Positions 10,548 through 22,200 of a DNA stretch of 64,000 nt are shown one piece after another; within the stretch, counting starts at the first letter, position 1; each line of letters starts with the position of its first letter. The DNA comes from Phytophthora hibernalis (lineage: Eukaryota; Oomycota; Peronosporomycetes; Peronosporales; Peronosporaceae): the NCBI GenBank assembly GCA_012656075.1, contig JAAKBF010000324.1:992001-1056000 (forward strand), written 5' to 3'. The notes beneath the pieces are model-generated. The model was not told the origin of the DNA. It saw only the letters and a list, made by a program, of their open reading frames with translations, and did not search any database. The position numbers were made by a program, and so were the translations under genes.

Positions 10548-12123
10548 ATGTCTCTCCTAACGTCGGAGCCGCTGGGCTCGTCCCTCCCTCCTCGCAACTC
10601 GCACGCCATCTCCGTGTCGATGCCTGACTGGGCGGATGTCGTGGGCTACGAAGAAGCGCTCCCTGAGGTGCTTAATGCCATGGCCTGTGGCTACCCGCGC
10701 TTCTTCCGTCACCCGCTAGTGGTGGCGCTTTCGGGCGTGATCCAGTCTCAGAGGTTCCCTGAGGACAACGTGGACCTCTGGGAACTTATACCTGTCCCCA
10801 CTGCTGCCGTAGCCGAGCGTCTGCGTCGCTTCCTCGTGAGCCAGGAACCTGTGGAACCTGATCAAGTCTCGGTGCATGCAATCGAAGAGGTGGTGCACGT
10901 CGTGCGCTTCCCTCGCCGCCTCAGCGCCACCGCCAAGCAGTTCTGGCAGCACTCGGGAGAGATCGTGTCTTCTCGCCACGCAGAGAAGCTGCTGCAACTG
11001 CTGAAAGGGGAACAAGTGCAGGCGCCTGCTCTGGGCCAGACAAACAGCCACTTGGCGCTCAAAAGGCGCGTTTCGGAGCTATACCTGCCCTCTGCAGACC
11101 CGTCCAAGGTCGCGCTATACCCTACGGGGATGGGCGCCATCTTCTCCTGTGTGAGGCTGCTGCAGAAGCTCCGTGGGGCGGTCTGCAAGAGCATTTTGGT
11201 GGGCTTCCCTATGTGGACACCCTCAAGATTCTGTCCCGCAAAGATTGGTGTCCGCACGGGGTGCACTTCTTCCCCACGTGTGGGGACCAGCAGATGCAGC
11301 AGGTGGAGGCCATCGTGGCCCAGGAGAAGGTGCTCGCCATCTTCACCGAGTTCCCAGGCAACCCGCTGCTGTCCATGTCTGACCTCAAACGACTGGCCAA
11401 GTGTGCCCATGACAACGGAACAGTGCTGGTCGTGGACGACACGGTCGGGTCCTACAATGTCAACACGATGAAACACGGTTGCGCCGACCTGGTGGCCACG
11501 AGTCTGTCCAAGATTTTCAGTGGCAAGGGCGACGTGATGGGCGGCAGCGTGGTGCTGAACCCCGAGGGACCCAAGGCCAAGGAGCTGGAGACCCTTTTCG
11601 ACCCGGAAGGAGACTCGTTCATTGTGGAAGAAGACGTACAGGCGCTGCTGGAACAGTCGGAGGATCTGGTAGAACGTGTTGCCAAAACCAACGCGACCAC
11701 TGCTGATATTGTTCAGAGACTGCTGAAGCACCCGCTGGTCAAGGAGGTGTTCTACCCTACGCTTGGCGACGCCAAAACCTGTACGACCCGTTCCTGAACC
11801 CGTCCGACTCGAACGACCAGCCTCGCTACGGCCCGCTGCTTTCAATTCTGCTGTCTGGCGGACTGGAGCCGGCCAAGGCATTCTACAACGCACTGAAGTC
11901 TGCCAAGGGCCCCAGTCTCGGTACGAACTTCACGCTCAGCTGTCCGTACACGCTGCTTGCACACTACGGCGAGCTGGATTTCGTCGAGTCTTGTGGCGTT
12001 GACCGAAACCTGATTCGTATTTCCATCGGCCAGGAGGATCCTGAAGTGATTTGGGCCGATTTTGAACAAGCCTTTGCTGCCGCTAGCGCCTTCATTGCGC
12101 CTGAAACTTCCGCTTCCAAGTAG
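10548..12123 (+). CDS. Cystathionine gamma-synthase, fungal type, two frameshifts
   Basis: The product (about 525 residues) is a PLP enzyme of the Cys/Met metabolism family, most like the longer fungal cystathionine gamma-synthases that join cysteine to an activated homoserine on the way to methionine. Visible features are an N-terminal extension (residues 1-180), ALYPTGMGAIF, the PGNPLL substrate-binding segment, the LVVDDTVGSYNVN block and the PLP lysine in TSLSKIFSGKGDVMGGSV. The C-terminal part (LLSGGLEPAKAFYNALK, IRISIGQEDPEVIWADFEQAF) is normal for the family. The coding sequence changes frame twice: at about 11207-11211, and at the AAAA run 11774-11777. Each shift is explained by one missing base, and the protein matches the family on both sides, so assembly error or a very young pseudogene are the options. 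The start is the first ATG. Confidence 0.85.
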
Positions 12124-12441
12124 ATAGACCAGAACCAAGTTACCAAGCTGCACGGCCTGCGCCGAGCGAACTATTGCTGCCGCCGGTATATCTACTGTCT
12201 TCGATGCAGCAAGATGTATTACCGATAGACCGAGACCGCTTCCCGTATGACCCCGCATATTTTTAGTGGTATGGCGCTATTTTGATGTGCTTTAGGGCCG
12301 TTCTTAGTGACTGAATTAAAATTCGCTCTACTCTAGACGACTCGAGGTGTTGTGCTACCGAGGTGGCGAGCTAAGGAGGGCTCAGATTTCATTTCTCGCT
12401 CTGGTTTCACTTGTTGATTGGCCAGCGCTCGAGTGTGAGCT
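12124..12441 (+). promoter_or_regulatory. Intergenic interval with a possible initiator
   Basis: 318 bp between the CGS stop and the next ATG. TTCATTTC at 12388-12395 fits the oomycete Inr (YTCANTYY) and lies 47 nt before the ATG at 12442. Nothing else was recognised. Confidence 0.3.
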
Positions 12442-15039
12442 ATGAATCCACTGATTTCGACTGCGTCGTCATGGTCCTCAATGCAATCGAGAGTTACAAC
12501 GCCAAGATCAATGTCTCGAAGTTACTCTGCGTGGAACGAGGATGAAGGAGACGTCAGTGTTAGTGCGAACAGCAGCCGCTACAGAGTATTGGATGAAGAC
12601 CAGAAGAAGGGAGAGGTCTGTGCAATTTTTTACATGGGATGGCATTAATCTCAACTGACCTTTCCTGTTCTTGCAGACTGAGGACGTGAACCGTATTATC
12701 AACGACCTCAAGGCTCAACGCCGACTCCGCTCTACATGTACAAGCAGCCGGGGAAGGAGTTCTTCAAACAGACAAGAGGCACCAGTAGACCCGATTCGAA
12801 CTGGTTCTCCACAACTAAAGTTCAAGTCAGAACGATTGAAGGCTGGCAGTGGCCGACACTCATTTGAGGATTATGTAGGTGGAGGTGACGAGTTGCTACT
12901 TGGAGACGAACAGAATCCTGCCAGCGAACCTGTATCGCAGTCTTTCCAAGACCAGGTTTTGGAAGAGCTTCGTAAGTTGAAGAAAGCTCAGCGTGTCGAG
13001 TTCGAAGCTCTTGAAAGACTGCAGCGCGAGAAAGACGAGGCTGAGCGGAAAGCACGTCGTCTGGAACAACAGCTACGACAGCATCAGCGCCGACTATCTC
13101 ATCGAGAGGATAAATCATCTCACGGACCTGGTACAAGTTGTACTACAACGTACAGGACAACGACAACTGAAGAAGTTATTCTTGTGGACGATTCTTCGGA
13201 CGAGGACTATGAAATGCACTCAAGAAACACTGGCAAGTCGTATGAGCAGGGCGAATCAGAAACAGAGCGTGGAGATCATGATCTCATCGATTGGGACGAT
13301 GCGACAACCCCCACCGCCGTATTTCACAACTGCGTCACCTACGGTAAGTGACGTATTGTGAAATCGGCTGATAGTGAACGAGTTCTGACCTTGAAGGTGC
13401 ATTTGATCGGCTAGACGTCACCGTTCAAGCGCAGCTCGGGCTGGCCAGCATGGGCAGGTGACGAATCGCTACCACCAGGACCTGCCTCAGACCCGCAAGG
13501 TAAGTTGTTTACTTCTCGTACGTATCCTATAGCTCACTCCTCAATTTTGCAAGCAGAATGCAGTTCACCGGAACCGGCCAAACCACTTCGTCGCTCTCGA
13601 AGCAAGCTTGAAACGACCTCATTGTCCAGGTCACGGTCTGGCAACGCCATATCGTCTCACGTTCGACGCCTACATCAAAGCAGATCACGCAGCCCTTCGT
13701 CAACAAGAACAAACTGCAGTGCTCAAGACAGCCAAGCATTGCGACGTTCTGGCGCTTTCTTTGAGGAGAAGGCTCGCGCACAAGCTGAGGCCGAACAACT
13801 TTCAAAAGAAGCAGCCGAGCGCCTCGAGCGAGCTTGTCATGCTGCCCCACCTCAAAAACTTTTAGAACGGCAAGCATTAGCAGATCAGCGGAGGTCGCAG
13901 CAGCTAAGAGAGCTCGAAAAGACGAACGCTGAGCTAGCGCGTGAAAACGAGCAAAGCCGCGCGAAGTACCAGTAGCAACGTACCTGTCGGTAGGCGATGT
14001 CGAAGAGGCCGAGCAGAAACGCAAGGAGCGGATCCGCCAGCGAGCCGAGGAAATGGTGCAAACTGCAGAGTTTCCACCAAGGATGGCGATGGCGACCAAG
14101 AAAGTTACAGCTGCCGCTACTCCGAGTGGCGAGGACTCGGAGGTTGATCACATGTCCGTGAAGCTGAAGAACAAGTTGAGGCTAGCAGCGGAGGAAGAAG
14201 CTAGAAGACGCAGGCACCAACCGAAGGCCGTGCCAAACTTTGACCAGATTCACTCGCAATGGGATGCAGCCCTGAAGAAAAGAAAGGAACTTGCAAGGCG
14301 TAGCCAGAACGACGTAGGCATTGTGAACAATGACGACGAGGCTCCGTCAAAGAAGAGAAGTTCAGAGTTTTTCACTTCACGGGCAGATAAATTGGCTGAA
14401 CTACGTGAACAGAAGGAAGCCCGCAAACAACGCCTGCAAGCCAAGGAAGAAGCGACTCGGCAGCATGCAATACGAGCTCAAGAGAAACTACTGGCGCGCG
14501 CTCGTGCCTCCCTAGGAAATGATGTTGGAGGCCAAAGGAAGTCAACCAAGTCTGAAGCACTCCGAGCGCAGAAATTGATGACGGAGACTTCCAAACAACA
14601 GAAGGAGCGTCTGCGCGAAGAGCGCGAAGCTGATGCTCGGGAGCGGCGACGCGAAGAGGCTGCTCGACGTGTTCGCGCGCAGGTTAAGCGATCGGAGAAT
14701 GTCCGTCGTGACAACTTTGCAGGCACCTTCGTGGACTTGAAAGATCTGGATGCCGTCGTCAAGGAAAAGGCGCGTGAGCAGCGGCAGCAGTTCAAGGAAG
14801 CGATCGCGCGCAATAAGGAGAAGCTGTTGGCGGCTGGTGCCGCTCGTCCGAGTCTCATGGAGCGATTCACCACAGATGTAAAGCGTGAAACCCACCATCG
14901 CGCTGCTCTCGAAGCTGTCGTTAAGACCGTCTTTCAGAAAGACCTGTCCGCTCTGAAAGACGTTCTCACCGACGATGAACAGGAACTCGCTCGCGAAATG
15001 GTCGCTGCCGCCGACGACAAGAACAGCGAGGACGAGTAA
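12442..15039 (+). CDS. Multi-exon coiled-coil protein, tentatively FAM161-like
   Basis: Exon 1 is 12442-12615; intron 1 (12616-12676, GT...TTGCAG, 61 nt, phase 0) joins it to exon 2 (12677-13343), which ends before GTAAGT. A further exon ends at 13499, followed by a GTAAGT...GCAG intron 13500-13556. The last exon is a long, very basic coiled coil (ELREQKEARKQRLQAKEEATRQH and REEREADARERRREEAARRV). A segment AEFPPRMAMATK is like the conserved Pro-Pro-Arg-Met motif of FAM161/UPF0564 centrosome and basal-body proteins; that is the only basis for the family suggestion. Such a protein would fit a zoospore-forming oomycete. The acceptor of intron 2 does not restore the frame of the clear exon SPFKRSSGWPAWAG, and the reading frame shifts again near 13970, so one-base errors or unrecognised introns remain. 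The 3' end lies tail to tail with the carrier gene, 68 nt apart. Confidence 0.5.
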
Positions 15040-15107
15040 AGTAGTTACAAGTGCATTATTTCCCAAAAGCACGCACCTCTATACCGTGAAGAAATCATCC
15101 AACATCC

Positions 15108-15988
15108 TCAGTCGATCAAGCTCTTGAGGAAGTCGTAGGTAGCGAACTGCACGCCCATATTGGGCATGGCTCTCACCAAAGTGGGGGTAAGTCCCCGGTA
15201 ATACACCGTCCATCCCTCGTTCCTCGCCAGTTTGACGTAGCAGTCCCACGCGCTCCTGTATTGTCTAGTGACACCGCCTGCTCCCTGCATCTGCAGTCTC
15301 CTCCTCACTGTGTCGTTCGGGTACGTGAAGACGGTGGCGAGCACTCCGGCGCCTCCGCCACATAGAATTTTGCATGCAAAGTCTGCCCTGGGGTCCACAT
15401 CCTCCGGCAAAAGCGACGTCAGGATGTCGTAGGACCCGAACTTGATTCCCTCGTAAGGGAGCGCCCCGAACAACGTGGGACCGATCCCTCGGAACAGAGC
15501 TCGAGGCCCCTCCTCTTTAAAGGTCCTCGTGAAGGTGTGGACGATACCGCTGTACACCAACTTGTCCCCAATTTGGCCCGAGACCCGCGTGCGGATGAGG
15601 TCCAGTGGGTACGTGATGACGGAGGCCGTGAAGCCCGAGAGGGACCCAGCCACGAACGGTCCCCAAGGTGGGAGCTGGCTCTGTCCCGTAGGGTCCATGG
15701 AGCGGAAGAGGTCCTTATACGAGTCCGAGAAGGCGAAGAGCACGGCCTTGTGGGGCACCACACGCACGCAGGCGGCCGTGTTCCCTCGCCAGAAGCCCAC
15801 GATTCCCTCGCTGCCGAAGATGCTGCGCGTGGTCTGCAGCATCCCCACGCTCTCCCCAGTCTGGCACACGATCTTGACGCGCTCGAAGGGCGCCACGACC
15901 GTCTTGGCCACGATACCAGCGCCTCCCCCGCGGCCATCTGCTTGAGCTGCTTGGCGTTCCATTGGGGTGCGTACGAGGACGCAGCCAT
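15108..15988 (-). CDS. SLC25 mitochondrial carrier protein, one frameshift
   Basis: A three-fold repeated mitochondrial carrier of about 293 residues, expected in the inner membrane. The three signature motifs PX(D/E)XX(K/R) are PFERVKI, YPLDLIRTR and YPNDTVRRR, each followed by the usual second helix with a G-rich turn (FWRGN, LFRGI, YYRGL). The sequence around them (TTRSIFGSEGIVGFWRGN, VVPHKAVLFAFSDSYKD) is most like the coenzyme A/nucleotide-type carriers of the SLC25A16/A42 (yeast Leu5) branch; the substrate is an inference. The N-terminus (MAASSYAPQWNAKQLKQMAAG, ATG at 15988) is in a different frame from the rest; one extra C in the C5 run at 15925-15929 would join them. A second ATG at 16015 is possible, but the bases between it and 15988 end in a CTTATCCCAG that looks like an intron acceptor. 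Confidence 0.85.
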
Positions 15989-16650
15989 GACGACCTGGGA
16001 TAAGGAATAAACCATGAGGCTGTTCGTCGAACGTTTTGAATACGTTAATAAAAAATCCAGTCAGCAAAAATCAATAAACTTGAATAAGATATGGAATTTG
16101 ATTTGTAGCTCTTTACAAAATTATTTGTTTATGTTGATCTAAACTGCTGGACTGTTTAACTATGTATAATTCAGTCGTTGCATATTGACGAAAGAGTACG
16201 GTACTTTTACAATATCTTGTGCTGCAAAGTAAATGACCAACACGCACGATATTAATGGACACTGCCTGCAAACGAGTACCAAACTACCGGTACGTGTATG
16301 CTACGCATTCACTATAGGAACCATTTACACGTACCAACGTCTTGATCGAATATATGTTCCTTTAGTCGCTTAGTTTAAAAATCCATAAATTCCAGCATAA
16401 AACCCCAAAAATCCATAATACCTCCCAACCCAGTTGTCATCCCTCCCAAGCCCTTTTCGAAAACGTGGGATTTAAGAACCCTGATGACGAGGGACGAGGG
16501 ACAATTCGAGACTGCACGTACTGGTATAGAGTAGGCAGATGAAGTGGCCTCGACATCGACTAGGAAAGGATGCAGAATCGATCGACAATTTTGTTTGTTG
16601 GAAAATATCGTCTTTGGTGTCTCTAAATAATCTTCACTGCGTTTTTAACG
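15989..16650. other. AT-rich intergenic interval
   Basis: About 660 bp of AT-rich sequence upstream of the carrier gene and downstream of the secreted-protein gene. It must hold the carrier promoter. I see no gene, no clear repeat and no terminal inverted repeats. Confidence 0.5.
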
Positions 16651-17031
16651 TTAGTTGTCGTGGCGAAGTCGTCGCTTTACTGCGTCCTTATCACTGAACG
16701 TGTGTTTCCACCACTTTCCGACACGCTGGAAGAGACCCTTGTCGTTGTACGTGGCCACAGTCACCATTTCGCCACCGGTATTAGTCGTGGCTCCGTTGGG
16801 AGGCACTGCGTTGCCACCTACTGCACGTGCGGCCGCTGCGGCTCTTCCGCCTCCGATGCGCTCTTCGGAGCGGTCGGATGACTCGGGGTTGTTGACGTTG
16901 AGTGGCTGCACGGAGCGGACGTTCTCCTTCGCGACGGTCGTCGTCTTGACGCCGCATTTGCTGGCGGAAGAGAAGTTGCTCGTGGCCAGGAGAACCATCA
17001 TGATTATCAGCAGGAACTGGCAGAAGCGCAT
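16651..17031 (-). CDS. Small secreted protein, RxLR/EER-like effector candidate
   Basis: A 126-residue protein with a clear signal peptide (MRFCQFLLIIMMVLLATSNF, cleavage probably after SSASA-like region near residue 24). Downstream, RSVQ at about residue 40 sits where an RxLR motif would be, and SSDRSEERI at about 51-59 supplies an EER motif, at the spacing known for oomycete RxLR-EER effectors. The middle is Gly/Ala-rich and the C-terminus (FQRVGKWWKHTFSDKDAVKRRLRHDN) is basic and Trp-containing. RXLR itself is degenerate, so host translocation is uncertain; it could be a diverged effector or another secreted protein. The start ATG is supported by a close match to the oomycete core promoter 31-43 nt upstream. 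No role in the plant or oomycete can be inferred from sequence alone. Confidence 0.65.
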   Translation of the reverse strand: MRFCQFLLIIMMVLLATSNFSSASKCGVKTTTVAKENVRSVQPLNVNNPESSDRSEERIGGGRAAAAARAVGGNAVPPNGATTNTGGEMVTVATYNDKGLFQRVGKWWKHTFSDKDAVKRRLRHDN

Positions 17032-17061
17032 TTTAATAAAGAGCTGTTGGTCGGTGGATGT

Positions 17062-17074
17062 AAATTGTGGAATG
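17062..17074 (-). promoter_or_regulatory. Oomycete Inr/FPR core promoter of the secreted-protein gene
   Basis: On the minus strand CATTCCACAATTT matches every position of the CATTYYNCAWTTT part of the published oomycete core promoter consensus, and lies 31-43 nt before the ATG at 17031. This supports both the start choice and the oomycete identity of the window. Confidence 0.75.
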
Positions 17075-17426
17075 GCGTTGTGGAGTCAACCCCGAAAGCT
17101 TTTGCAGTCATTGACGAGCGGTGTGGAGCCATTCGTCGCACCATACGGTGTGGAGCATTCTTGGCTCGTTACACAAGAAAGCCTTGATTGGATGACGGAC
17201 TGCTACGTCGTGTAAAATGGATCGAGGCAATCATTAGCCACCCCGAGTGATTGGTTGTGAGGGCAACCTCCGACTCGTAAACCCTTGTTCAGAGCGCACA
17301 AACCAGGGAGCGGGAGCCTTGTCACATTTGATTATCCTGTGATTATCATTTTGGTCGTGCCAGGCACGAACCCTGCCTCGTGGCCCACGAGTCGTGTGGG
17401 GCAGCAATATTATAACTTCGCAGACG

Positions 17427-17466
17427 ACATGTATTTTAATACATGTACTGGTATTAAAATACATGT
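17427..17466. repeat. Perfect 16-bp inverted repeat (hairpin)
   Basis: Arms ACATGTATTTTAATAC (17427-17442) and its reverse complement (17451-17466) flank an 8-nt loop. It lies in the intergenic interval left of MITE copy A. No GC-rich stem or T-run suggests a terminator. A related palindrome lies at 61299-61320 inside MITE copy B. Confidence 0.8.
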
Positions 17467-17674
17467 ACTTGGCGGGCACAGTAATCTCGAACACCTGATA
17501 TATCTAGACAATGCAAGTATATTTATGTGAAAGCCTTCTATGTAACGTTTATTTTTCTCTTGGAGCATACGATTTGAAAGGTTATTTAGCGTTGGGTGCT
17601 CGCTGAGGAAGATCACTGTATTCACTGTTGTTTGTAGCCACTCGCATCCGGAACCGCTCTTCGACTATCCCTAA

Positions 17675-18511
17675 GGCCCTCGTTTCTCCGTCGGTGTCTG
17701 GGTCTCGGAATAAAAGAAGCGATGCTGATTGGCCGGTGGTTGATTCCCCGACGAGGCATTTTATTCCCACCTATATCAAAATAGAGAGGTGTTTGGAGGA
17801 CTCGGAAGCTTTGGGGAGGGCGGTCACAACGAAGAGTGATCCGACCCCGGATGGAGCCACGTGGCTCCACAGCCGCCGTACATCTGCATATATAAGTTTC
17901 ACTACACTATAACATTTCTAAGTAGTACTACATGTATATTTGCATACTATTGGCTATAATACTAACCAATCCTATACCACCACCCCATGGGGGTGGGAAT
18001 TAATTGAGGATTATATTTCGAGATAGATATAAAGTCGGAGAGGCAGTTGCCAGACCGTCAAATCGTGTTGTACGACGAAAATATGCGAAGTTACACCTCT
18101 TCAACAACCAACCTCCATCCTTTACTAGACAACACTTTATTCAAGTCACTTTACAAACACGACCTAGGGATTTGCTAGTTCAACCAATCACATTTTATTT
18201 AGCATGATTCTGACAAGTTTATGCTGCGTAATTGCCCTGAACCTGCTTATCCGTAGAAATACTGACCAATCAAGATATCCCATTGTAGCTCATAAACGAT
18301 TCATTTCTTTAGACCAGCTCCATGTGTGCGCTTTTCCCGGTACATTCTCCGGTTACAGAGAACTTCGGTACAACGATTCAAGCCTGGAACGAGTTTGAAA
18401 GGGTATACAGATCAGCAACACAGCTCTCAGAACCAGCAATCTAGGGACAGTGTCGGGGAATTACGAGGTCGTTTATCCCCAGACCCAGACACCGACGGAG
18501 AAACCAGGGCC
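17675..18511 (+). mobile_element. PIF/Harbinger-type MITE, copy A
   Basis: The 837 bp element has terminal inverted repeats starting GGCCCTSGTTTCTCCGTCGG and continuing through TGTCTGGGTCTSGG, and is flanked by a TAA duplication at 17672-17674 and 18512-18514. A 3-bp TAA/TTA duplication and a GGCC-starting inverted repeat fit PIF/Harbinger elements. No transposase is encoded, so it is non-autonomous. It shares most of its interior with copy B (60496-61430) in reverse orientation but has about 200 bp extra at roughly 17785-17990. Confidence 0.8.
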
Positions 18512-18822
18512 TAACAACCCGCTAAATATGGCTTTTTCTAAGGTATTTGAAAGCCAATGTTTTTTGTTTGATATTAAATCAACAGTACACTAAGACCGAA
18601 CAAGTCAAAATGCATCGTTCCAGTCGTGTGTACCTAGTTCTAAAGCATTGCGGCGCTGAAAATGGCATCTACGAGGGTGTCCGTGAAAAAATTGCATGTA
18701 TCGCAATCAGAAGTCTACAAATGCAACATAAAACAGATATTTGGCACATAACATGAACCGACATGTAGCCATTTTGGACATAAACATTAGCCGTTTTCGA
18801 AGCATTTCACCTCCCCAACTTC

Positions 18823-18840
18823 TTAACCCCCGCACTCACG
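18823..18840. repeat. Left end of piggyBac-like element: TTAA plus inverted repeat
   Basis: TTAA (18823-18826) is followed by CCCCCGCACTCACG (18827-18840), which is mirrored at 24391-24405. TTAA is the diagnostic piggyBac target. Confidence 0.85.
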
Positions 18841-19203
18841 GCCGAAAATGTCCCCTGTCCACGACTTCACATGTTGTATATACTACGTGTTAAAAATAGG
18901 CTATATTTAGTTTTTGTATTGGACGAGAAAGTACGAAGTCCTTTTTTGAAACTGCGGGAAGCTGACTTGATGCACGTAGTTTGCTTGCAAACTGCGTTGC
19001 AGCGCTCTGTCCCTGCATGTAGTTTGATCTTCCGTCGACGGACCTCTGAATTTGCACAGGGTGAATATTCGACGTGTTAGTGCTGACCTTTTTATCGTGA
19101 ACAACCAAAGCGAGGACAAATTTCAATGTCTATGCAACAAGTCAACATTGATTGCTGTGAAAAATGTATTCGGGTTAGCTCTTGAGGCTCACTCATCATC
19201 TGC

Positions 19204-22200
19204 TCATTGCGGACTTGCGCGGTGCGCGCTTGCAACGCCACTCTCAACGTGGCCCTCAACCACGTGCTCCTCGACTGGCCCCTCAGCGCGCTCCTCGGCC
19301 TGCTCCTTGAGGCGCACCTCGACGCGCTCCTCGGCTTGCTCCTCAGCCTGCTCCTCGACGCGCTCCTCGGCCTGCTCCTCAGCCTGCTCCTCGGCCTGCT
19401 CCTCGTCGACTTCATCTTTGGCGCGACGACGTTTCTTGCCGGGCCCTCGCATTTCGATATCTCTCCCTACGCGAGGGCGCAGGCGCTCTTCGCCGTTCCG
19501 CCACTTGATGTGCCAGACCTGGTGGCACGTCATGGTGTTGCCCACATAATGGCCGGGTCGTACACGGTCACACAGGTAGACACTGCATGCGCGACGTTAG
19601 TATAAGTAAGGTTAAACTCAAATGCACGGTACTCACCGCTTGTTGCCGTCGCTGCATGCTTCACAGTAGAAGCGGGTGGCACTTCGCTGACCCACCTTCT
19701 TCTTCCTGATGGAGAAAACCTTGCACTGATGCTGAGGGCACTTGCGAATACCCTCGCGCATCTGGGTCCACTCAGGGAATTCCGTGAGCTTGTGCTCAGC
19801 AGGAACGTTGCCACTTGTAGAAGTAGGCGGGCCGGGCGAAGGAATCTGCGTATTCAAAATAGCACAAAGTCAGTATGTTGTATAATATACGTCATCGCCC
19901 GTCAAACATGTTGTATATACCTCATCGATCAAGTCCTCCGCGGTAACCTGCAGCAGTTGTGCTTGCAGCTCACACAAGAATTGCGCGTGGTCAGCAACCT
20001 CTTCACCACGTTGTTCTGGGCGTCACTGAACACAATGAATGCGTTGACCAAAGCCATATCCACGAGGCCCAGAAAGATCGTCTTATAGTATATGCGCTAT
20101 CGGACGGCGAGCTGCAACGAATAACGTTGCAAGCGTAGCTGGTCGTGAACATCCACCCCACCCATCCACCGATGATACTCTCGCATGGAAGACGGGCATG
20201 GTATCACCGACCGCTGGCCGCCTGGAATTCGTCTTCCTGTACAAGCATCGTTTGAAATAGGTAGAAGACAAAGCGTTATATTACCTCCCATTGCACTTAC
20301 CGCACGTTTCAACCACGGGGCTACTGCCCGTTGACAGCAGGTACACAGCCAAGCGATCTCATCACAGCATAATTTGGAGGGACGGGAAGCATTCGGCTAG
20401 AGCGATCGTAGCCGATCCACGTGGAGTCCCTGCTGGTCGCGTCGCGTCCGGCGCAATTATCGACGGCGGGAACCCCTTCTTGTTCGTCTGAATAGTCCCC
20501 ACCGTGTAGACGTCTCGCATGTAGAGCTGCAGAACCAGCTGAATAAAGGTGTAGAACCGATCGGTTACAACAGCGTAGTACACACCGTCTTCTGGTGGCG
20601 GGAGCACTTCGTGCAGGTTGCGGATCACCGCAGCTGGTCCGGAGTTGGGATCTGCTGAATAGAGCGTGGGATCCGCTCCACTCAGCTCACCAGAATGCTG
20701 GTTTGGCCCACGGTAGACTTCAATTCTAGCAGGACGCACATACAACATGGATATTATAAAGCAAGAGTCGTTATACAACATGTGGCACTTAGCCAAAAAA
20801 AAAAAGAATACCCCGCACTCTCAACGATGGAGGCGCGGGGCAAAACAATATGTATGCAACATGCACACCACATCACAGCAACGTACCGAAGGTAGTAAGC
20901 AGTGGCTGCACAGCTGGTCATAAACAACTTGGTACCCCATTTGCGGGGCTTGTCCTTCATGAACTGCCGTGTCACGTTGAATCGGCTTCTCGATGGTATC
21001 ATGGCTTCGTCAAATGCCAAAACATGGGGACTATGTCCCCCTCGGAAACGTACGCTGCAAAGTGTCTACAACCGAGCGAACCTTCCAAGCTCAATCCGCC
21101 TCTGCCCTTGGGTCCGTGTTGTCCATGAAATGCAGATTCTGCATCACTCTGTTGACACGAACCGCCCAAATGTACCTTTGGGTACGGCTCCAACTTTAGA
21201 CGTACCCCAGTGATCCGCCAAACGCCGTGCGTGAGGGCACAACATACGTGCTACAAGCAGTCCAATGCATTGCAAAATATCTTCGGTCTTGATTTTCTTG
21301 TGCCTTTTCGTTTCAGCAAGCAAAACAGCGTCTCTCGTGGCATTCGCATCTTTCTCCAACTGCTTTTCATGCATGTGATCTACACGTTCGTTCAGGTGCT
21401 GATTGTAGTATCGATTGCTCTCCGTTGCTACCCTACGCCACAATGTCGGTGGCTTAAAAAAGAAACCGTCTCAGAGGTGAGTCGGCATGATTCAGTGCCG
21501 CTTGAGTTGGCCCGTACTCCCCGCATACAATCCAGGGTAGGGCTCCGGTATCACTGGCTGTGTTGTGGTTTCTGGATCGATAATACACCATGAACGAATT
21601 AGAACATGTTGTATATACACCATCGTTCTGAAATGAAACCCATCAAAGTTCAAGCCGTCCTGTCGCATCTTGATCAAAGCAGCCTCGTCCTGAGCAAGCA
21701 CCGCCATCTCATCCTTCGTCAATGTGCTTCAATTGTCCGTCGTAGTCTTCCGGTCGCGGGTTATCTTGGTCATGGACGCCTTGAACCGTTCCTTCGTCAG
21801 CTTCCTCGTTGCTCGGTTCCTCTCGCGAGCAAGAATAGCGTCTGCCTCCAATGATTGCTCACCCACGACTGGTAGCACCACTTCTACCGCCTCTTCAACG
21901 GGTAGCCCATCTTCGGCTCCTCTCTCGCTGGCCAGCAGCGCATCCTCCACCACCGACTTCGCCTCCTCTTGCATATCCGTGTCGATGTACCAGTCGTCGG
22001 AATCGATGCAGTCTCCCTCCTCGTCAGAATTCATCGCTTGATATTCCTCCTCTCGAGGAATAGGTCTGCTAGTGTTTCTGCGCAGCGAAATGTCAGGTCG
22101 TACAGCTCCCGCCGGCTCAACTGTAAGCGCTCTATTCATTCATGTTGTATAATACAGCATCAACAAGGTTAGAACATGTTGTATATATGCCATCATAGGC

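Noticed and set aside
10862..11893. 343-codon minus-strand open frame
   Set aside because: It lies wholly opposite the cystathionine gamma-synthase exon, whose protein has clear family motifs; this frame has none.
13608..13865. Alternative frame ATPYRLTFDAYIK as part of the FAM161-like protein
   Set aside because: The splice phase at 13556/13557 leads into the other frame (ECSSPEPAKPLRRSR), which stays open for longer and ends in coiled coil. It remains possible if a base is missing.
15419..16010. Long plus- and minus-strand frames overlapping the carrier
   Set aside because: Only the first 20 residues of the minus-strand frame are carrier sequence; the rest is a shifted reading of the same DNA.
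17427..17466. Rho-independent terminator
   Set aside because: The stem is AT-rich, has no T-run, and the genome is nuclear eukaryotic.
19300..19420. Tandem DNA repeat GCTCCTCGGCCT as a minisatellite
   Set aside because: It encodes the EEQAE tail of the transposase in frame, so it is a coding repeat.
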